Origin: Mangifera indica
Taxonomy: Eukaryota; Streptophyta; Magnoliopsida; Sapindales; Anacardiaceae
Direction of reading: 5' to 3'
DNA length: 64,000 bases
Assembly (NCBI RefSeq): GCF_011075055.1
Contig: NC_058147.1
Span: forward strand, 558,001 to 622,000
This document shows positions 51,219 through 63,300 of the stretch, in pieces. The notes beneath the pieces were generated by a model that made no database searches, was not told the origin of the DNA, and saw nothing but the letters and a program-made list of their open reading frames with translations. A program made the translations under genes and the position numbers. Every line of letters begins with the position of its first letter. The first letter of the stretch is position 1.

Positions 51219-52318
51219 TCTCTGGAGAGATTTTAAACATCCCATAGATTTGATAATGGTGTAGGCGTAGTTCGTAGTTCGATATATTATTATAACTAAA
51301 GTTAATGCAAGTGGATCGGAGCCAGGAGATTGCCATTGCCAATGTGCCAATCTTGAGCTCCTGGTTTCGCTGGAAACCGAGACCTGCGTGCTGTGCTGGA
51401 TGAAGATTGAGCGTAGCACATAATAATTAATGGCGGAACTTGGAACTTGATCAAATAGATGGGAAGGAGATTTGAATCTGAGGGACATAAAACATCATAT
51501 GAATCTTTAAAAGTCAAATGTACAATTCATGCACAAATAAACAAAGGAATTAATACATAAAAAAAGGAAGAAGACATTTATTCATTCATGGCTTATAATG
51601 GATGAACTCAAATTCGAACAGTTTAAATCAAATCTAGATCTAACTAGACATAATGATCTTAATTAAGAGCAGTTTCAAATTAAGTTACGCTCAAACAAGA
51701 GACAACTTAAAGGTAAAATAACTAACTCAAGATTGAGTTCAACTTGATCGGTTGACAAATAATAACATTGATGAAAAAAAAAGTGACAAATTGTTAAAAA
51801 AGAAAATGCATCATTCTAAAAAAATGAGTTACTGAAAAAAAAAACTACGAAGAGATAAGCAATTCAGTATAACAATAATGATAGGCCATTAATCTCAAGC
51901 CAAAAATGAATTCAAGCGCTTCATGAAACTTGAAAAGAATATGACATTGAATAAATCAAATTGACATGTAGCTGCATACCACTCTGAAATATAAATATAC
52001 GATGCCAACTCCCACTTTTGAGGATCTGATAATAATAATAATGGAAAGGCATGCAAAGGTTTGCTCCATTGTCAAAGCTAAGCTACCTAAAATAAAGGGC
52101 ATCATTGAGGATTGAGGTGGCATGACTATTGATAATTTGATACACCCATTAAGAAATCCTTCAAGAATTAGCTAACTTGAATTATTTGTGCGAAATGACT
52201 CAATTCATTATTGTAAACAAAGCCTAAGGGGTTAAGAATGGTCAATTGACCCAATTTAATCTTAAAAAATTACTTATATGTAAACCATTTGAAAGGCTAA
52301 AAACATATAAAATTCTAA

Positions 52319-52499
52319 CAATAAAATTATGTGTACTCATTTTTGGTACATAATTTATATACGCAAATGAGGTATTATCATGTAATTGGATGTTTTTTTA
52401 TCATATGATGATACATGTTTTAAAATCACTTAATTACATGATGACACATCATTATATACATGAATTATATATCAAAAATAAGTATACATAATATTGCTC
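52319..52499. mobile_element. Palindromic mini-MITE with exact 9-bp target duplication
   Basis: AAATTCTAA flanks both sides (52310-52318 and 52500-52508). The 181-bp element is nearly palindromic: the left half has ATTATGTGTACTCATTTTTG and the complement of the right half has ATTATGTATACTTATTTTTG. A similar element lies at about 62392-62525. Confidence 0.85.
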
Positions 52500-53514
52500 A
52501 AATTCTAAACCCTTCGAAAGGATTTCAAAAAACTAAAAAAAGATGAATTTTGTTCGCTTCACCGTTTCGAAGTATCCAACAGCTAGAAAATCATAACATT
52601 TTAACATTATCAGTACTATTCATCTGATGAAGCCCCCTGCATATGACTCCCTTATATTTTATTATTATTTTTAATTTTGACTCTTCTGTGTTTTGTTCAG
52701 ATTCCTCCCTGTTTTGCTTAACCCAGTTGAATAAATGTTAGGTCTGCGTTTGACTAAAGTAAAGTCCTGTAGATTAGAATTGAAGACATGGATACTTGGC
52801 AACCAGACATGACAGATAGGCTTGGAAGACGTTGTCCTGAAAAACTACCAAGTAATTACGAAATTCGAGATAAGGTTTCCAAATAAGCAAGAGATTTCTT
52901 TGGGAGAAATGACGTTGGCATGCATGAAAGTCGAAATTCAACCACAATTGGAGGTAGATTCATACTGAATTAATTTAATTTAAATTCATAATTAAGTTAG
53001 TTTATCTTTTCCAATTATATTATATATCTTTTTCAATAATATTATTTATTTTATTAACTAATATTATTTATTTTATCAATATCCAATAAATTCAAACTGG
53101 ATATTAATTATAAATTCGAATAAAACTAATTCACTTATAATCATAAATTTTTTTAGAATTCACAAAGATCAATCGATAATTAATAAAATTATATATATAT
53201 ATTGAGTATATAAATATATACATATTTAATACATATTATTTTATAATTTAATATTATTAATTAAAAATATAATAATATTTAATTATATAATAATATATAT
53301 AATATGAATTCAAAATAAACATATGTAAAATTGCCGACTGCAATATTGTGAATTGGCATCGATGGGGACATTGAGTCAGTTCACGTGGAGCGTTGGCATA
53401 GATAAGAAGGTATCTTCTTCAACGTAGGGAGATAGTGACTTTATTGATTTGATTTAAATCTATCCTAATATTGCATGATGAATAAAAGCTCATCTTATCA
53501 AAGGTATTTTAATA

Positions 53515-53690
53515 AAATCATATATATATAATTTTTAGTATATAATTAGATATATATATTATTTATCATTATATAAATTATTGATCTTAAATTTAAAATA
53601 AATATTTACTTAATCACATGATAATACATATTTTATATATCAAATTTATGCTAAAAAAAATTTACACTTAACATTATTCAAGATATTTAT
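53515..53690. mobile_element. Possible decayed relative of the palindromic mini-MITE
   Basis: The stretch has the same phrases (ATATATAATTTTTAGTATAT on the left, CACATGATAATACATATTTT in the middle) but the ends are too decayed to define. Confidence 0.35.
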
Positions 53691-54076
53691 ACTGAAATGC
53701 CTAATCTTTTCAATTTCAGTTTAATAGACGTCTAAGCTCAGGGGGAAACTACAATTAGAAGTGGGAGTTAACTCTCATGTTCAACCGTTGCCAGGCATTA
53801 GTCACAGGGGCCAGTTATTCTTTTAACTTCGTATGGTTTAAACCTGAAATATCACATGAAGCCTGAAATTTTAAAATGAATCGAGCCTAAACACTATATA
53901 ATAACCCTGCCCAAATCTCAAAGTCGGGTTTAGACAAACCGAACAAGATCCATCAGACTCACAGGCCTGTCTGTTGATAACACTGCATCATGGATTGGGA
54001 TGTCAGACCGGCAAAAACATCTGATGGGCCAAAACTTTGGCCCAAATGAACAGCCAGGTTGAAACCGCAGTCAGTT

Positions 54077-54136
54077 TGCATGCGGTAGGTGACGTTGTCA
54101 CATTTACAGATGCCACGTGTGGATTTGCAACACGTC
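54077..54136 (+). promoter_or_regulatory. G-box/ABRE and RY-like elements upstream of the small gene
   Basis: A palindromic CCACGTGTGG lies at 54113-54122, containing the ABRE core ACGTG. A second ACACGTC follows near 54130, and an RY-like TGCATG is at 54077-54082. This set is typical of ABA- and seed-responsive promoters; the regulation is inferred. Confidence 0.55.
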
Positions 54137-54172
54137 TTCCTGAATGAACGCGAGGAGTTAGCAAGCAAGCAG

Positions 54173-54179
54173 TATAAAT
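54173..54179 (+). promoter_or_regulatory. TATA box of the small gene
   Basis: TATAAAT lies 108-114 bp before the ATG at 54287, downstream of the G-box, in the right order for a core promoter. Confidence 0.6.
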
Positions 54180-54286
54180 GTTCAGCTTGTCTAAGGATGA
54201 GTGCAAGGTAAACAATGGAAAGGGACGGCGACAGGAGGACAGAAGAAGAGGGAAACCAACACCACCAACCACCAAATATTTAACCG

Positions 54287-54493
54287 ATGAAACCGCTGAC
54301 CCGTGAAGCCTACGGCGGCGGAATGTACGGAAATGAACCGGGAGATGAGAAAAAACCAGTAAAGCCTCCAGCCAGTGAAACCCAAAGTGCTGATGGGCCA
54401 GTTGGTGCTGGCATCAAGCCCAAACACCAACCTCCACCACCTTCATCAGTTGACCGTGATGTTGATATCACCGGGCAATCTTACATTCAGTAA
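54287..54493 (+). CDS. Small hydrophilic plant protein, unknown function
   Basis: It is a single-exon frame of 68 residues, rich in Pro, Gly, Lys and Asp, with no signal peptide or membrane segment. It starts MKPLTREAYGGGMYG, contains KPPASETQSADGP and ends VDRDVDITGQSYIQ. The even composition and conserved-looking ends suggest a real protein, probably stress- or seed-related given its hydrophilic, LEA-like make-up and the G-box/ABRE promoter with TATA box upstream. A family of plant proteins with this general look comes to mind but cannot be named. No function is claimed. Confidence 0.68.
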   Translation: MKPLTREAYGGGMYGNEPGDEKKPVKPPASETQSADGPVGAGIKPKHQPPPPSSVDRDVDITGQSYIQ

Positions 54494-55053
54494 ATCATAA
54501 CCGTCCGTAGTTACATCAGAACATCTCTCTGATATTTCTAATATATGGTTGTATTAGTACTGGTTACTTCTTCTCAGTGGTAATTATTAATAATTTATTT
54601 TTGGGTATTTAACTGTATATTAAAAAATATATATGTATAATTTTATTGGAAGTTAAATTAATTTTTAATCAAGTTTTAGTTTTAATTTGTTAATTTTGAG
54701 CAAATTTTAAATAGAATTCAAGTTAATCTTTGAATTAAGAATTGAATTTGTATTAATAAACAAGTCGAATTTCAAGGTTGAGGATTTTGAGTTTAAATCT
54801 CTATTTCACAAATCAAGTTGAATTTGAGTATAAATTTGTTTAATCTGATAATTTCAAGTTGATTTTGAATTAAATTTATTTTATAAATGGGTCTTAAGTC
54901 GTTCTCGGTTTAAATTGAAGTCAACCGCTGGTGTGTGCCTTTGGTTTGAGTGGGATAAACTTTAATCACGATGTAGGTGAGTGCTTAGAATAAGAAATGA
55001 TAACACCGACCATAGCAATGTGAAAGCAATAGCGTAGTGCGTTGAATAATTGG
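54494..55053. other. Intergenic
   Basis: AT-rich low-complexity sequence with repeated TTGAATT-like words. No gene is seen. Confidence 0.5.
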
Positions 55054-55722
55054 AGCTCAAAGGACTATTTCCCACCCAAAGTAGGATTATTTCCCACTCA
55101 AAGGATCATTTAATTTTGAAAATTTTATTTATCTAACGAAACTCTACTCCTTTTAATTTTTTTTTAAATATTAAAAACTAACAATTTTTCTTATAAATCA
55201 AGTTTTAAAAAATGATATTTCCCTCATATGATTTAGCTTTTAAACTCTAGTGATCGCTCCCTCATGATCTCTTTGTCCGATCAACAATTCTAAACCCAAT
55301 AGGAGACAATGTTTCATCGGGGAAGATGATTTTGTCTTCCCTCTCATCTTTTCTAAAAAATACGAGATTTCTTGTTTTTATTTGATCTCGTCTTAGTGTC
55401 ATCAAAGAGAAATGAGACATCGAAAGATATTCATTGTCGGTTATAATGTTAGATTTGATGTTAAAGATTTGAAAACTATACTCTAAGAGGAAAACATCAT
55501 TTTTTAAAATTTGAATTAGAGAAAAACTTTTAGTTTTAAAAGTTTAAGAGAGAAAATTAGATTAAAATTCAGTTTATTTTTAATATTATAAAAATAATAA
55601 TTATTTTCTTCCTAAAACCATTAATTTTAACTGTTTGTAGACGAATATTTAAGATTTTTAAAAAATAAGAAATAAAATCTTGAAAAAATAAAATACTTTG
55701 GATGGGAATAAATCCTTTGGCC
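55054..55722. mobile_element. Mutator-like MITE, subfamily B (decayed)
   Basis: The left end is GCTCAAAGGACTATTTCCCA and the right end GGATGGGAATAAATCC followed by TTTGGCC. The interior retains GGAAGATGATTTTGTCTTCC. Flanks of 9 bp agree only partly (about 6 of 9), so the target duplication is uncertain. Confidence 0.72.
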
Positions 55723-56726
55723 AATTATAAGCATTAAAATAGTTCAAAATTATCTATTAATTAAATTGAAATGGTATTTAAACTGATATTTATTAATATT
55801 GATTATTGATTTAAATTGATATTAATTAATATTGATTATTGATTTAAGAATATAATAAAGTCAGTTTTTTCACTCAAATGGATGGATAAAATATAATAAA
55901 ATAGATTAATATTTCAAAAATCACCAAATGACACTTTAAAATTTGATTTGATTAATTAATATTTCAAAAATAACCAATTCAAGTTTCGTTCATGTTTTTT
56001 TTTTTTTTAAACTAAAAACATGGTTTGGTTTAAAATAATGTTAAACTGGATTATTGGTTAACTACTTTTTAACTCCACCACTAACATATATATTATAATT
56101 GAATTGCTTCCCATTTCAGTAAAGGTGAACAAAGTATTTTCCACTCGTCACCATTTCAATAAAGGTGAACAACCGTTTCCCACCTGTTTTCATGTCTCTG
56201 ACACTGTTGATCTCCTACTTTAAAATCAACATTTTCTTAACTGTCGTGAAATTTTAAATATTAATTTGAATAATTAAATATATTTTTAATCATTTATAAA
56301 ATATATATTATTATAAAATTAATATTATTAAAATATAAATAAATTATAATTTTCACTTAAACTTTTAATTTCAATTTAAATAACTACAAAAATAAATTTA
56401 CAAAATTTATATCAACAACACTTTAAAATCACACAAATTATATCATTTTTCAATTAGAATAACACGAAAACCAAAATGATACGCTTTAAGCTTTCGACTA
56501 AAATTGAATTATACATTGATACAATCCAGATGACATTTTCCGTAGATGAATTTTTAATTTATTTTTATAAAATTAATCTTATTTTTTTTAAGATAAAGTT
56601 GTATTTCGCTCCGGTATACATTAAAAATACTAAAAGGTATATTGGTATAAAATGAACAACTAAATTTCTGATAAACTCCAAAACACCCCTATAGTTATCA
56701 CTTTTCACGAAAGATCCTCATGGTCT
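55723..56726. other. Intergenic, AT-rich, with a short tandem repeat
   Basis: No gene is seen. Near 56113-56175 the phrase CATTTCAGTAAAGGTGAACA recurs about 43 bp later as CATTTCAATAAAGGTGAACA. Confidence 0.55.
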
Positions 56727-58625
56727 CTAAGCTCCTAACCCAAGCGCACATATGTCCTCCGGCGGCGGAGCCTCCCAGCTGAAAACCCGTTTCTTCATCG
56801 CGTTGAAATCATCAATACATTCTTTCTTTTTCAACTCTGCAAATCTTTTCCTCACGGACGCAAATCTATTCCCACCAACATTATCAAAAATCTTCTCCCA
56901 ACCTCTCTCCCACTCGCCACGGGCGTTACACAACGCAAGGCTCCCGTTCTCCCAATCCGTCCAGCTCCATCCTTTATTGAGCGATCGCATTACAGCCGCC
57001 ACGCACTGGCCTTGACAAGCGGCTGTGCACGGTCTGCACTTGGCCCCACTCAATGGACCCGGACTCGACAGCGCAGCCACGGGCACGCCATACCGATACG
57101 GCGGGAACGCGTATCTCCTATCCGTTACGATACAAAACGGAACCCGTTTTCTGACGTAAGGCACACGTTGGGTGGTGAGTTGGGCTTTGAATGCAGTCTC
57201 CGAGTTGAGTTGCTGAAACCCGGCTGTGTCAAGTTTAGGGATAAGAGAGAGGCGTGCGAGTGCAACTCTTGAGGTGTTCAAATCGCCAATCCCGAGTCGG
57301 TCGTTGATTCCACCGTAGTCAGATCCGGGTGGGACAAGGTATCGACCCGGAATAAAATTCACGGGTCCCAACGGGGCGTTCCAGTATCCGTCAACTCGGG
57401 TTCGGACTATCCAATCGTATGTGAATTTTTTCCTTTTTTGATACGCCTCGATCATTTGTAGGCATCCTTCTACCAAATTGAAGTATTGCAGCAGACCCTA
57501 CAATGGCCCCCACAAAAAAAAAAAAGACAAAAAGTTAATCGACAATTACCAACCCATTAAAAAACACCTGGCTCCTATCAGTGTCATAAATCGTCCACGA
57601 CCCGACGAGCCCACAAGTTTGACCGGGTGTGATTATTCAACAAAGACAGGAGGACTTTTTTCATAAATAAAAAAACCTTGGGCCATTTCAATAAATTCAA
57701 AAAATTGAAAATGAAAGTTCACACTGCACACTTCAAAGTCATCTTTAGGTGCATAATTTTTCCAGCCCAACAACCAAAATAATCCTGACAGGAAATAATC
57801 TGAAATCGGTTTAAAATGTTAATATCTTGAACTCGAACTCTTTTAAGTTGAAAATCAAACTGAAATTTTAATTTGAATTCGATTTGAATAAACTGAATGT
57901 AGATTTTCAAATTCAGCCCTAATTGCACGTAAATAGAAAAAGCATACGTCGCAAAGTAGGGTTGTAAGAATGCAGAACACAACCGCCACGTATTTTCTGA
58001 TATTTTCCAAAAATTAAAAAAAAATACTGACTTTTTAAAATTAATATTTGAATTTGTTAATTTTCTAGGGAGGGAAAAATGTAAAAACCTGGATGCCATT
58101 AGGTGAGTTGGAGGCGGTGAGTACTCGGACTTGAGATTGAGTCTCATTCAGGGGTTTGGGTTTGAAGATTCGAACCGATGCCAGTCTGGGCGCCAGCTTC
58201 AACAATGAAAACTTGTAAGCATTTTTATCCATCGGACTGTGCAAAAACAGGTCGGCGTTCGGATAGACTTGGAGAACATTTTCCACTATCGACGGTCCAG
58301 TGAGTTCGAACCTTCTGGCTCCACCCACCAAACACACAGCCATTCTCGACCGAAGCAACTCATCTTTCCGCTGAGCCACAGCCGATTTACTCCGATTCTG
58401 CACCCCACTAGGCGGCGAATTCACGACATCGTATGAATTAAAACTGGGGAAGGTATGGTTGAAAATAAAATATCGGAGAGAAGAAGACGAGTCGATAGAT
58501 GTAGAAGATAAAGAAAAAAACACGATAACAGATAAAGAAGGGATTATCAACAAAAGGAGACGCCAATCAAGATCCGAAACCCATCTGGTAATCTGCATGG
58601 TGGCTTTTCGTGGACTCTTTAGCAT
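56727..58625 (-). CDS. Plant membrane-anchored glycosyltransferase-like protein (DUF7796 type)
   Basis: Two exons (58089-58625 and 56727-57497) join in phase to 435 residues. A cytoplasmic N-terminus is followed by one membrane segment (about 22-41), a Ser/Asn-rich stem, and a globular domain beginning [20 protein letters not shown]. Later motifs are the [15 protein letters not shown] patch, the [13 protein letters not shown] patch with an R-D pair resembling nucleotide-sugar-binding acidic motifs, [13 protein letters not shown], and a Cys-rich region ([13 protein letters not shown]) probably held by disulfides. This order follows a conserved uncharacterised plant family labelled DUF7796 in my memory. 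A Golgi type II glycosyltransferase role is inferred and the substrate is unknown. A second ATG at 58598 would give a slightly shorter N-terminus. Confidence 0.78.
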
Positions 58626-60354
58626 CTCTTTCGTATCTTTGTCGACTTGTTGTTCGACGAAGCTGTTTGGATCTCGGGTTTCGGTTCGGGTTTGGGTTCA
58701 CCCATAAAAATATATTGATAAAAGTCGAGAGATCGATGTTAGGAGACAGAGAAAGCAAGACGAAGACTCAGCTTTTGGGTTCTGTAGTTGTGAAGCGTCT
58801 TTTAGCATGAGGAGATGGAGGTTAGCTGTTAATTACGAAACTGTTTGGCTTCGATTTTCAGAATTTCTGTAAATTTTATGCTTATGCTTTACCTTCTAGC
58901 GTGCAGAACTTGTACTCAACCAATCTTTATCCTCTGTGAGCCGAATTTGATCGGGCCTTTAACGATTTTCCTCCTCAATGTTTCAGTAAAGTAAGACACA
59001 CCCAAGCCTTTGACAAAGTAACAAGTGCACCCAAACAGTTGGATCGCTTTCTTATAAAGTGGCTTGTGTCAAGTGGTATAATGTATTATTTTCCAAATTT
59101 TAATGTTTTTGGCTAATTGTCATTCCACTAAAAATGTGGTCAACTTCAATTAATTAATTGTATTGGAAAAAAAAATCTTCAGACAAATATTTTTTATTGG
59201 AAACATTCCGCAATTATTGTAAACTTCTTTAGAAAATAGAATATGCATAATTGCGATCAATCATATATTACAAAAATTAGGTATGAATTGGACCACAAAG
59301 AACCTCCAAGTCAATCTATGCAGGTAGTATCCGATTGGGAAGGAAGATTCAAATTTGACATTGATAAAAATAAATTTGTTATATTAATTGGTTCAGTCAT
59401 TATGTTTTATTTGAATAAACTGAATTTCAATTAGGATAATTGTAATTTAGGTTCAAATTGAATCTTTTAAAAATTTAATAAATTATCATAAAATTGTTGC
59501 TGTATTCTTTTTTTTTTTTACCGATAATTTCTTTTCTTCTCTCTCATTTACTAGAACTTTTCTTTTTTATTTTTTTGGAGCTTTCGACAAATTTTCAACA
59601 CCTTTATTATCAATTTGAATGAACTCAAGTTAAACCTTTTATATTCTAATCGAGTTTGAATTAATTTATATTTATGTTTAATTTAATTCAAATTAGTCTT
59701 TTATAAATAAGATTATATTTTATATGAGTTAAATTAGAATAGAATTTAATTTGAGATACACTCAAATATAAAAAAAAAGAATTTAAAAATCAAACTTAAT
59801 TTGAAAATAAATTTATTTTAAATTTATAGTAACTAAATAAGATTAATGTTTAAATTAACTTAAACTATTCATTTGATGCAACTCAAATGGCCTTTCCCTA
59901 CAAAGTCATTTACAATTTCATTAGCGTGGAATTTTGTATTGACTTGACGGAATTACGCGCACGTAAGAGGTAATCACTAATCACTAATCACTTATCACGC
60001 CGGATGATGGATTGAAGATGTCAATTTCAAGTTTGAAGACTGACTTTTGCGTCCGGATGGGTCTTCAGTCAACTGGCCCAAGCTAGCAGGACCATTTTGA
60101 TGGGCCGTCGTCATCAGTACCCATCCATCCTAAAGGGCATTAAAAGGCCCAAAATTTATATTAATCAGAAGTGAATATGAACCATATAGAATAAACGTTG
60201 GGAAAGAAATATACATAAAAATGGAAAACCCCAAATTAACCTTTTTTTTTCCCCTAAATATAAAAATAGAAAAGTTAAATTTAAAAATCAAAGTTAATTT
60301 GGTAGCTAGTTAACGCCTTGGCTTAGTTGGATATCGGCACCTGGAAGTGTAACA
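58626..60354. other. Intergenic between divergent genes
   Basis: No gene is supported. The middle part (59,440-59,870) is AT-rich low-complexity. Promoter motifs of the next gene start near 60,075. Confidence 0.5.
60075..60151 (+). promoter_or_regulatory. Site II motifs upstream of the EIPR1-type gene
   Basis: GGCCCA at 60075-60080, TGGGCC at 60101-60106 and GGCCCA at 60146-60151 lie 204-280 bp before the ATG. Such motifs are common in plant housekeeping promoters. Confidence 0.55.
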
Positions 60355-63300
60355 ATGCAAGGAGGATCATCTGGCATTGGCTATGGTCTCAAATATCAGG
60401 TTCGTGTTTAATCGCTTTGTAGAGCAGTAAACCCTAATTTCGAAAATAGAGTAAATTTATTTATATCTGCTCACAGGCTAGATGCATATCGGATGTTAAA
60501 GCTGACACAGATCACACGAGCTTCCTCACTGGAACTCTCAGTCTCAAAGAAGAAAACGAGGTTTCGATATTATAATTTTTTATTACAAATTTTGTATTTC
60601 CAAACCTAGTAAAGATATTTGGTAATTGGATCTAATAAATTTGGAGTTTACCAGGTGCATTTGCTTAGGCTTTCGTCAGGTGGAACTGAACTCATATGCG
60701 AGGGTCTGTTCTCGCATCCTAACGAGATCTGGGACCTTGGTTCTTGCCCATTCGATCAACGCATTTTCTCAACTGTCTTCTCCTCTGGTAACTGATTGAT
60801 TGATTTGTGTTATCTTTTCTCTCATTTGCAATTCTAGATAGAGAAGGATTGACTATGATTAGCATGTCGTTGAAAAGGCGAATCATACGGAGCAGCAATA
60901 TGGCAAATCCCGGAATTGTATGGTCAGTTAAATTCACCTCAGCTGGAACGAATTGCCGTGCTTGATGCACATGTTGGTAAGATTAATTGGTGAGTTTATT
61001 ATCCTTAACTATCCACATTGTTTTTTTAATAGTATGTTTTGACTATCACATTGTAACATTTCCTTCTGTATTGTATAAATATATGATTGGTCGTTTTTAT
61101 TTGGAGTGGATTTTCTTTCTGAGTGGGGCATATATTTCATTTCCTTGACAGTATTCTTTGGTGGCCATCTGGAAGACATGATAAGTTGATTAGCATTGAT
61201 GATGAAAATCTTTTCTTGTGGAGCTTAGACTGCTCAAAAAAGGCTGCTCAGGTATAACTTCTACTGCGATTCAAATATTGATTTCGAGTTTTGGTTTAGT
61301 TTGGAATTTAATGATGTATTATATTTGAAGACATTGCCACCTTTGGTACTCACTGAGACTGACTTACTGCTTTATTCCTTTTTTTTTTTTTTTTTTTTTG
61401 GTGCTTGTGGAGCCTAATGTGAAATTTTATGTTTGAAGACAGTAGAAAGCAATATTACACTAGTTGCTGTAGAGGCATTCACTCTACATCACATCATCAA
61501 TAATGCTTATGAAATCATGTGCTGATACTTATTCAGATATTCTTTTGGAAATCAAGGTACAATCTAAAGAGTCATCTGGTATGCTGCACTACTTATCTGG
61601 TGGGGCATGGGATCCACATGATGCAAATTCTGTTGCAGCTACTTGTGACTCATCAGTCCAGTTTTGGGATTTACGGACAATGAAGTATGTTATCTTTCCA
61701 TACCTTTATTTTTCCTAAATATTGATTTTATTAATTAATGGGTATGTCCATATAGTTTCTTTTAGGCAAGTTCCTGCATCTTTAATGAAAATACTAATGC
61801 ATGCCAATAATTCTACATGGTTGCCAAATGATGTTGAAGAGCTTATACTTCCATACTTATATTATCATTTTCTGATAAACAAGAAATCTTCCAACTAGTA
61901 AGATTTCTTTTTTTGATATGTTTACAAATATTTTTGAGTTCTAAGATTCTCTTTTTGTTTGGATCAATTTAAAGTGGTATTTTGTTGTCTAATGTTTCTT
62001 CTTTATATAATGCATGTATATCAGTCAAGGTTTAACTGTGCCTAACCGCAGAACAATATAATTTCAGGAAGACAAATTCAATTGAGCATGCTCATGTCCG
62101 CAATGTGGACTTTGATACAAAGAAGAAGCATATACTTGTAAGATTGCTGCTTTGAATGTCCCTAAGTCCATTCAGTTGTTATCATTGTGAATTTGTTAGT
62201 AAAATAAAAACTAAATTTTGGGCAAATTATTAGCTTTATAAAAAACACAAAGATTTAAAGGAACAAAGGACATATTTTAGTTGTAATGGAGAACATAATA
62301 ATGCCTAATATTACTTGCTTGATCATATTTCTTCTTGATAATCCTTGTAGATGCCTGCTATTGCTCTTATAAAGAGGCTAATTTAAAAAAGTGAAACTAT
62401 GTGCACTAATAATGATTATTGATTTGTGTACTCACAATGACATAACACCTAATCATTTGGTGACACACCATTGTTATTATACAAATGAGTACTTATTGTT
62501 AGTGAACGTAGTATTACTCTTTTTTTAACCGTTGTTTATACCTCTCTTTTCAATGGGAAGCTTAGAAACTGCTGCTTCTCCCTCTTTGCATAATAATGCT
62601 GCTACTGCTGCTATAGGTCACTGCAGCAGATGAATATGGGATACACATATGGGATCTTAGAAAGCTGAAGGTACCTATCCAAGAGCTCCCTGGACATACA
62701 CACTGGTATTACATTTGTTTACTTAACAGCTGTGTCTCCTTTTAATCATTCTCATGCATTGGAAAAATCCTACTTACAATATGCATCTTTCAATGAGTAA
62801 GGGATAAAGTTATTTCATACACAACTTCTGATTTTTCATTCAGTTTGTCCCTTGTAAATCGGATTCATATTCCAGTTCTAGTAATTTGTTGTAACGTGTT
62901 TGAAAACTTTGGCAGGACATGGGCTGTCAGCTGTAATCCTGAATATGACGGGCTCTTATTGGTTTCGCTCTCTCATCTCTCTCAATTATCTTCTTTTATC
63001 ACACCATTAACAAAAGTGGTGGAAAGCTTCATTGTTCTTTTGGTCAAAACTTAAAGGGGGCAAAAGGATCTTAATTTACTTATTTTAGTTCATTACCATT
63101 TATCATCTGTATCATTCAATCATAACTAACATGGCACTACCGTGGTTAAGCTCAATTTTTAGAGACATTATATCTTCTGGTGATCGTGATTAAATCAATG
63201 AAACAAAGTTTTGTGTTTAATTTTGAAGTTATTTAAGCATATTTAAACTACTGCAGAGTGCTGGAACAGACTCAACTGTCAATTTGTGGTTGGCTTCCCT

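Larger units (their letters stand above)
49815..54112. other. Intergenic, repeat-rich
   Basis: No gene is convincing. Low-complexity sequence lies at 51,590-51,920 and 52,940-53,300. A small palindromic MITE lies at 52319-52499, and a small tandem repeat near 51,130-51,220. Frames at 50480-50719, 50737-50967 and 51213-51517 are unrecognised. Confidence 0.5.

Noticed and set aside
50480..51517. Several 65-90 codon frames between the DUF241 gene and the small hydrophilic gene
   Set aside because: They overlap on opposite strands, have no family resemblance and lie in repeat-rich intergenic sequence.
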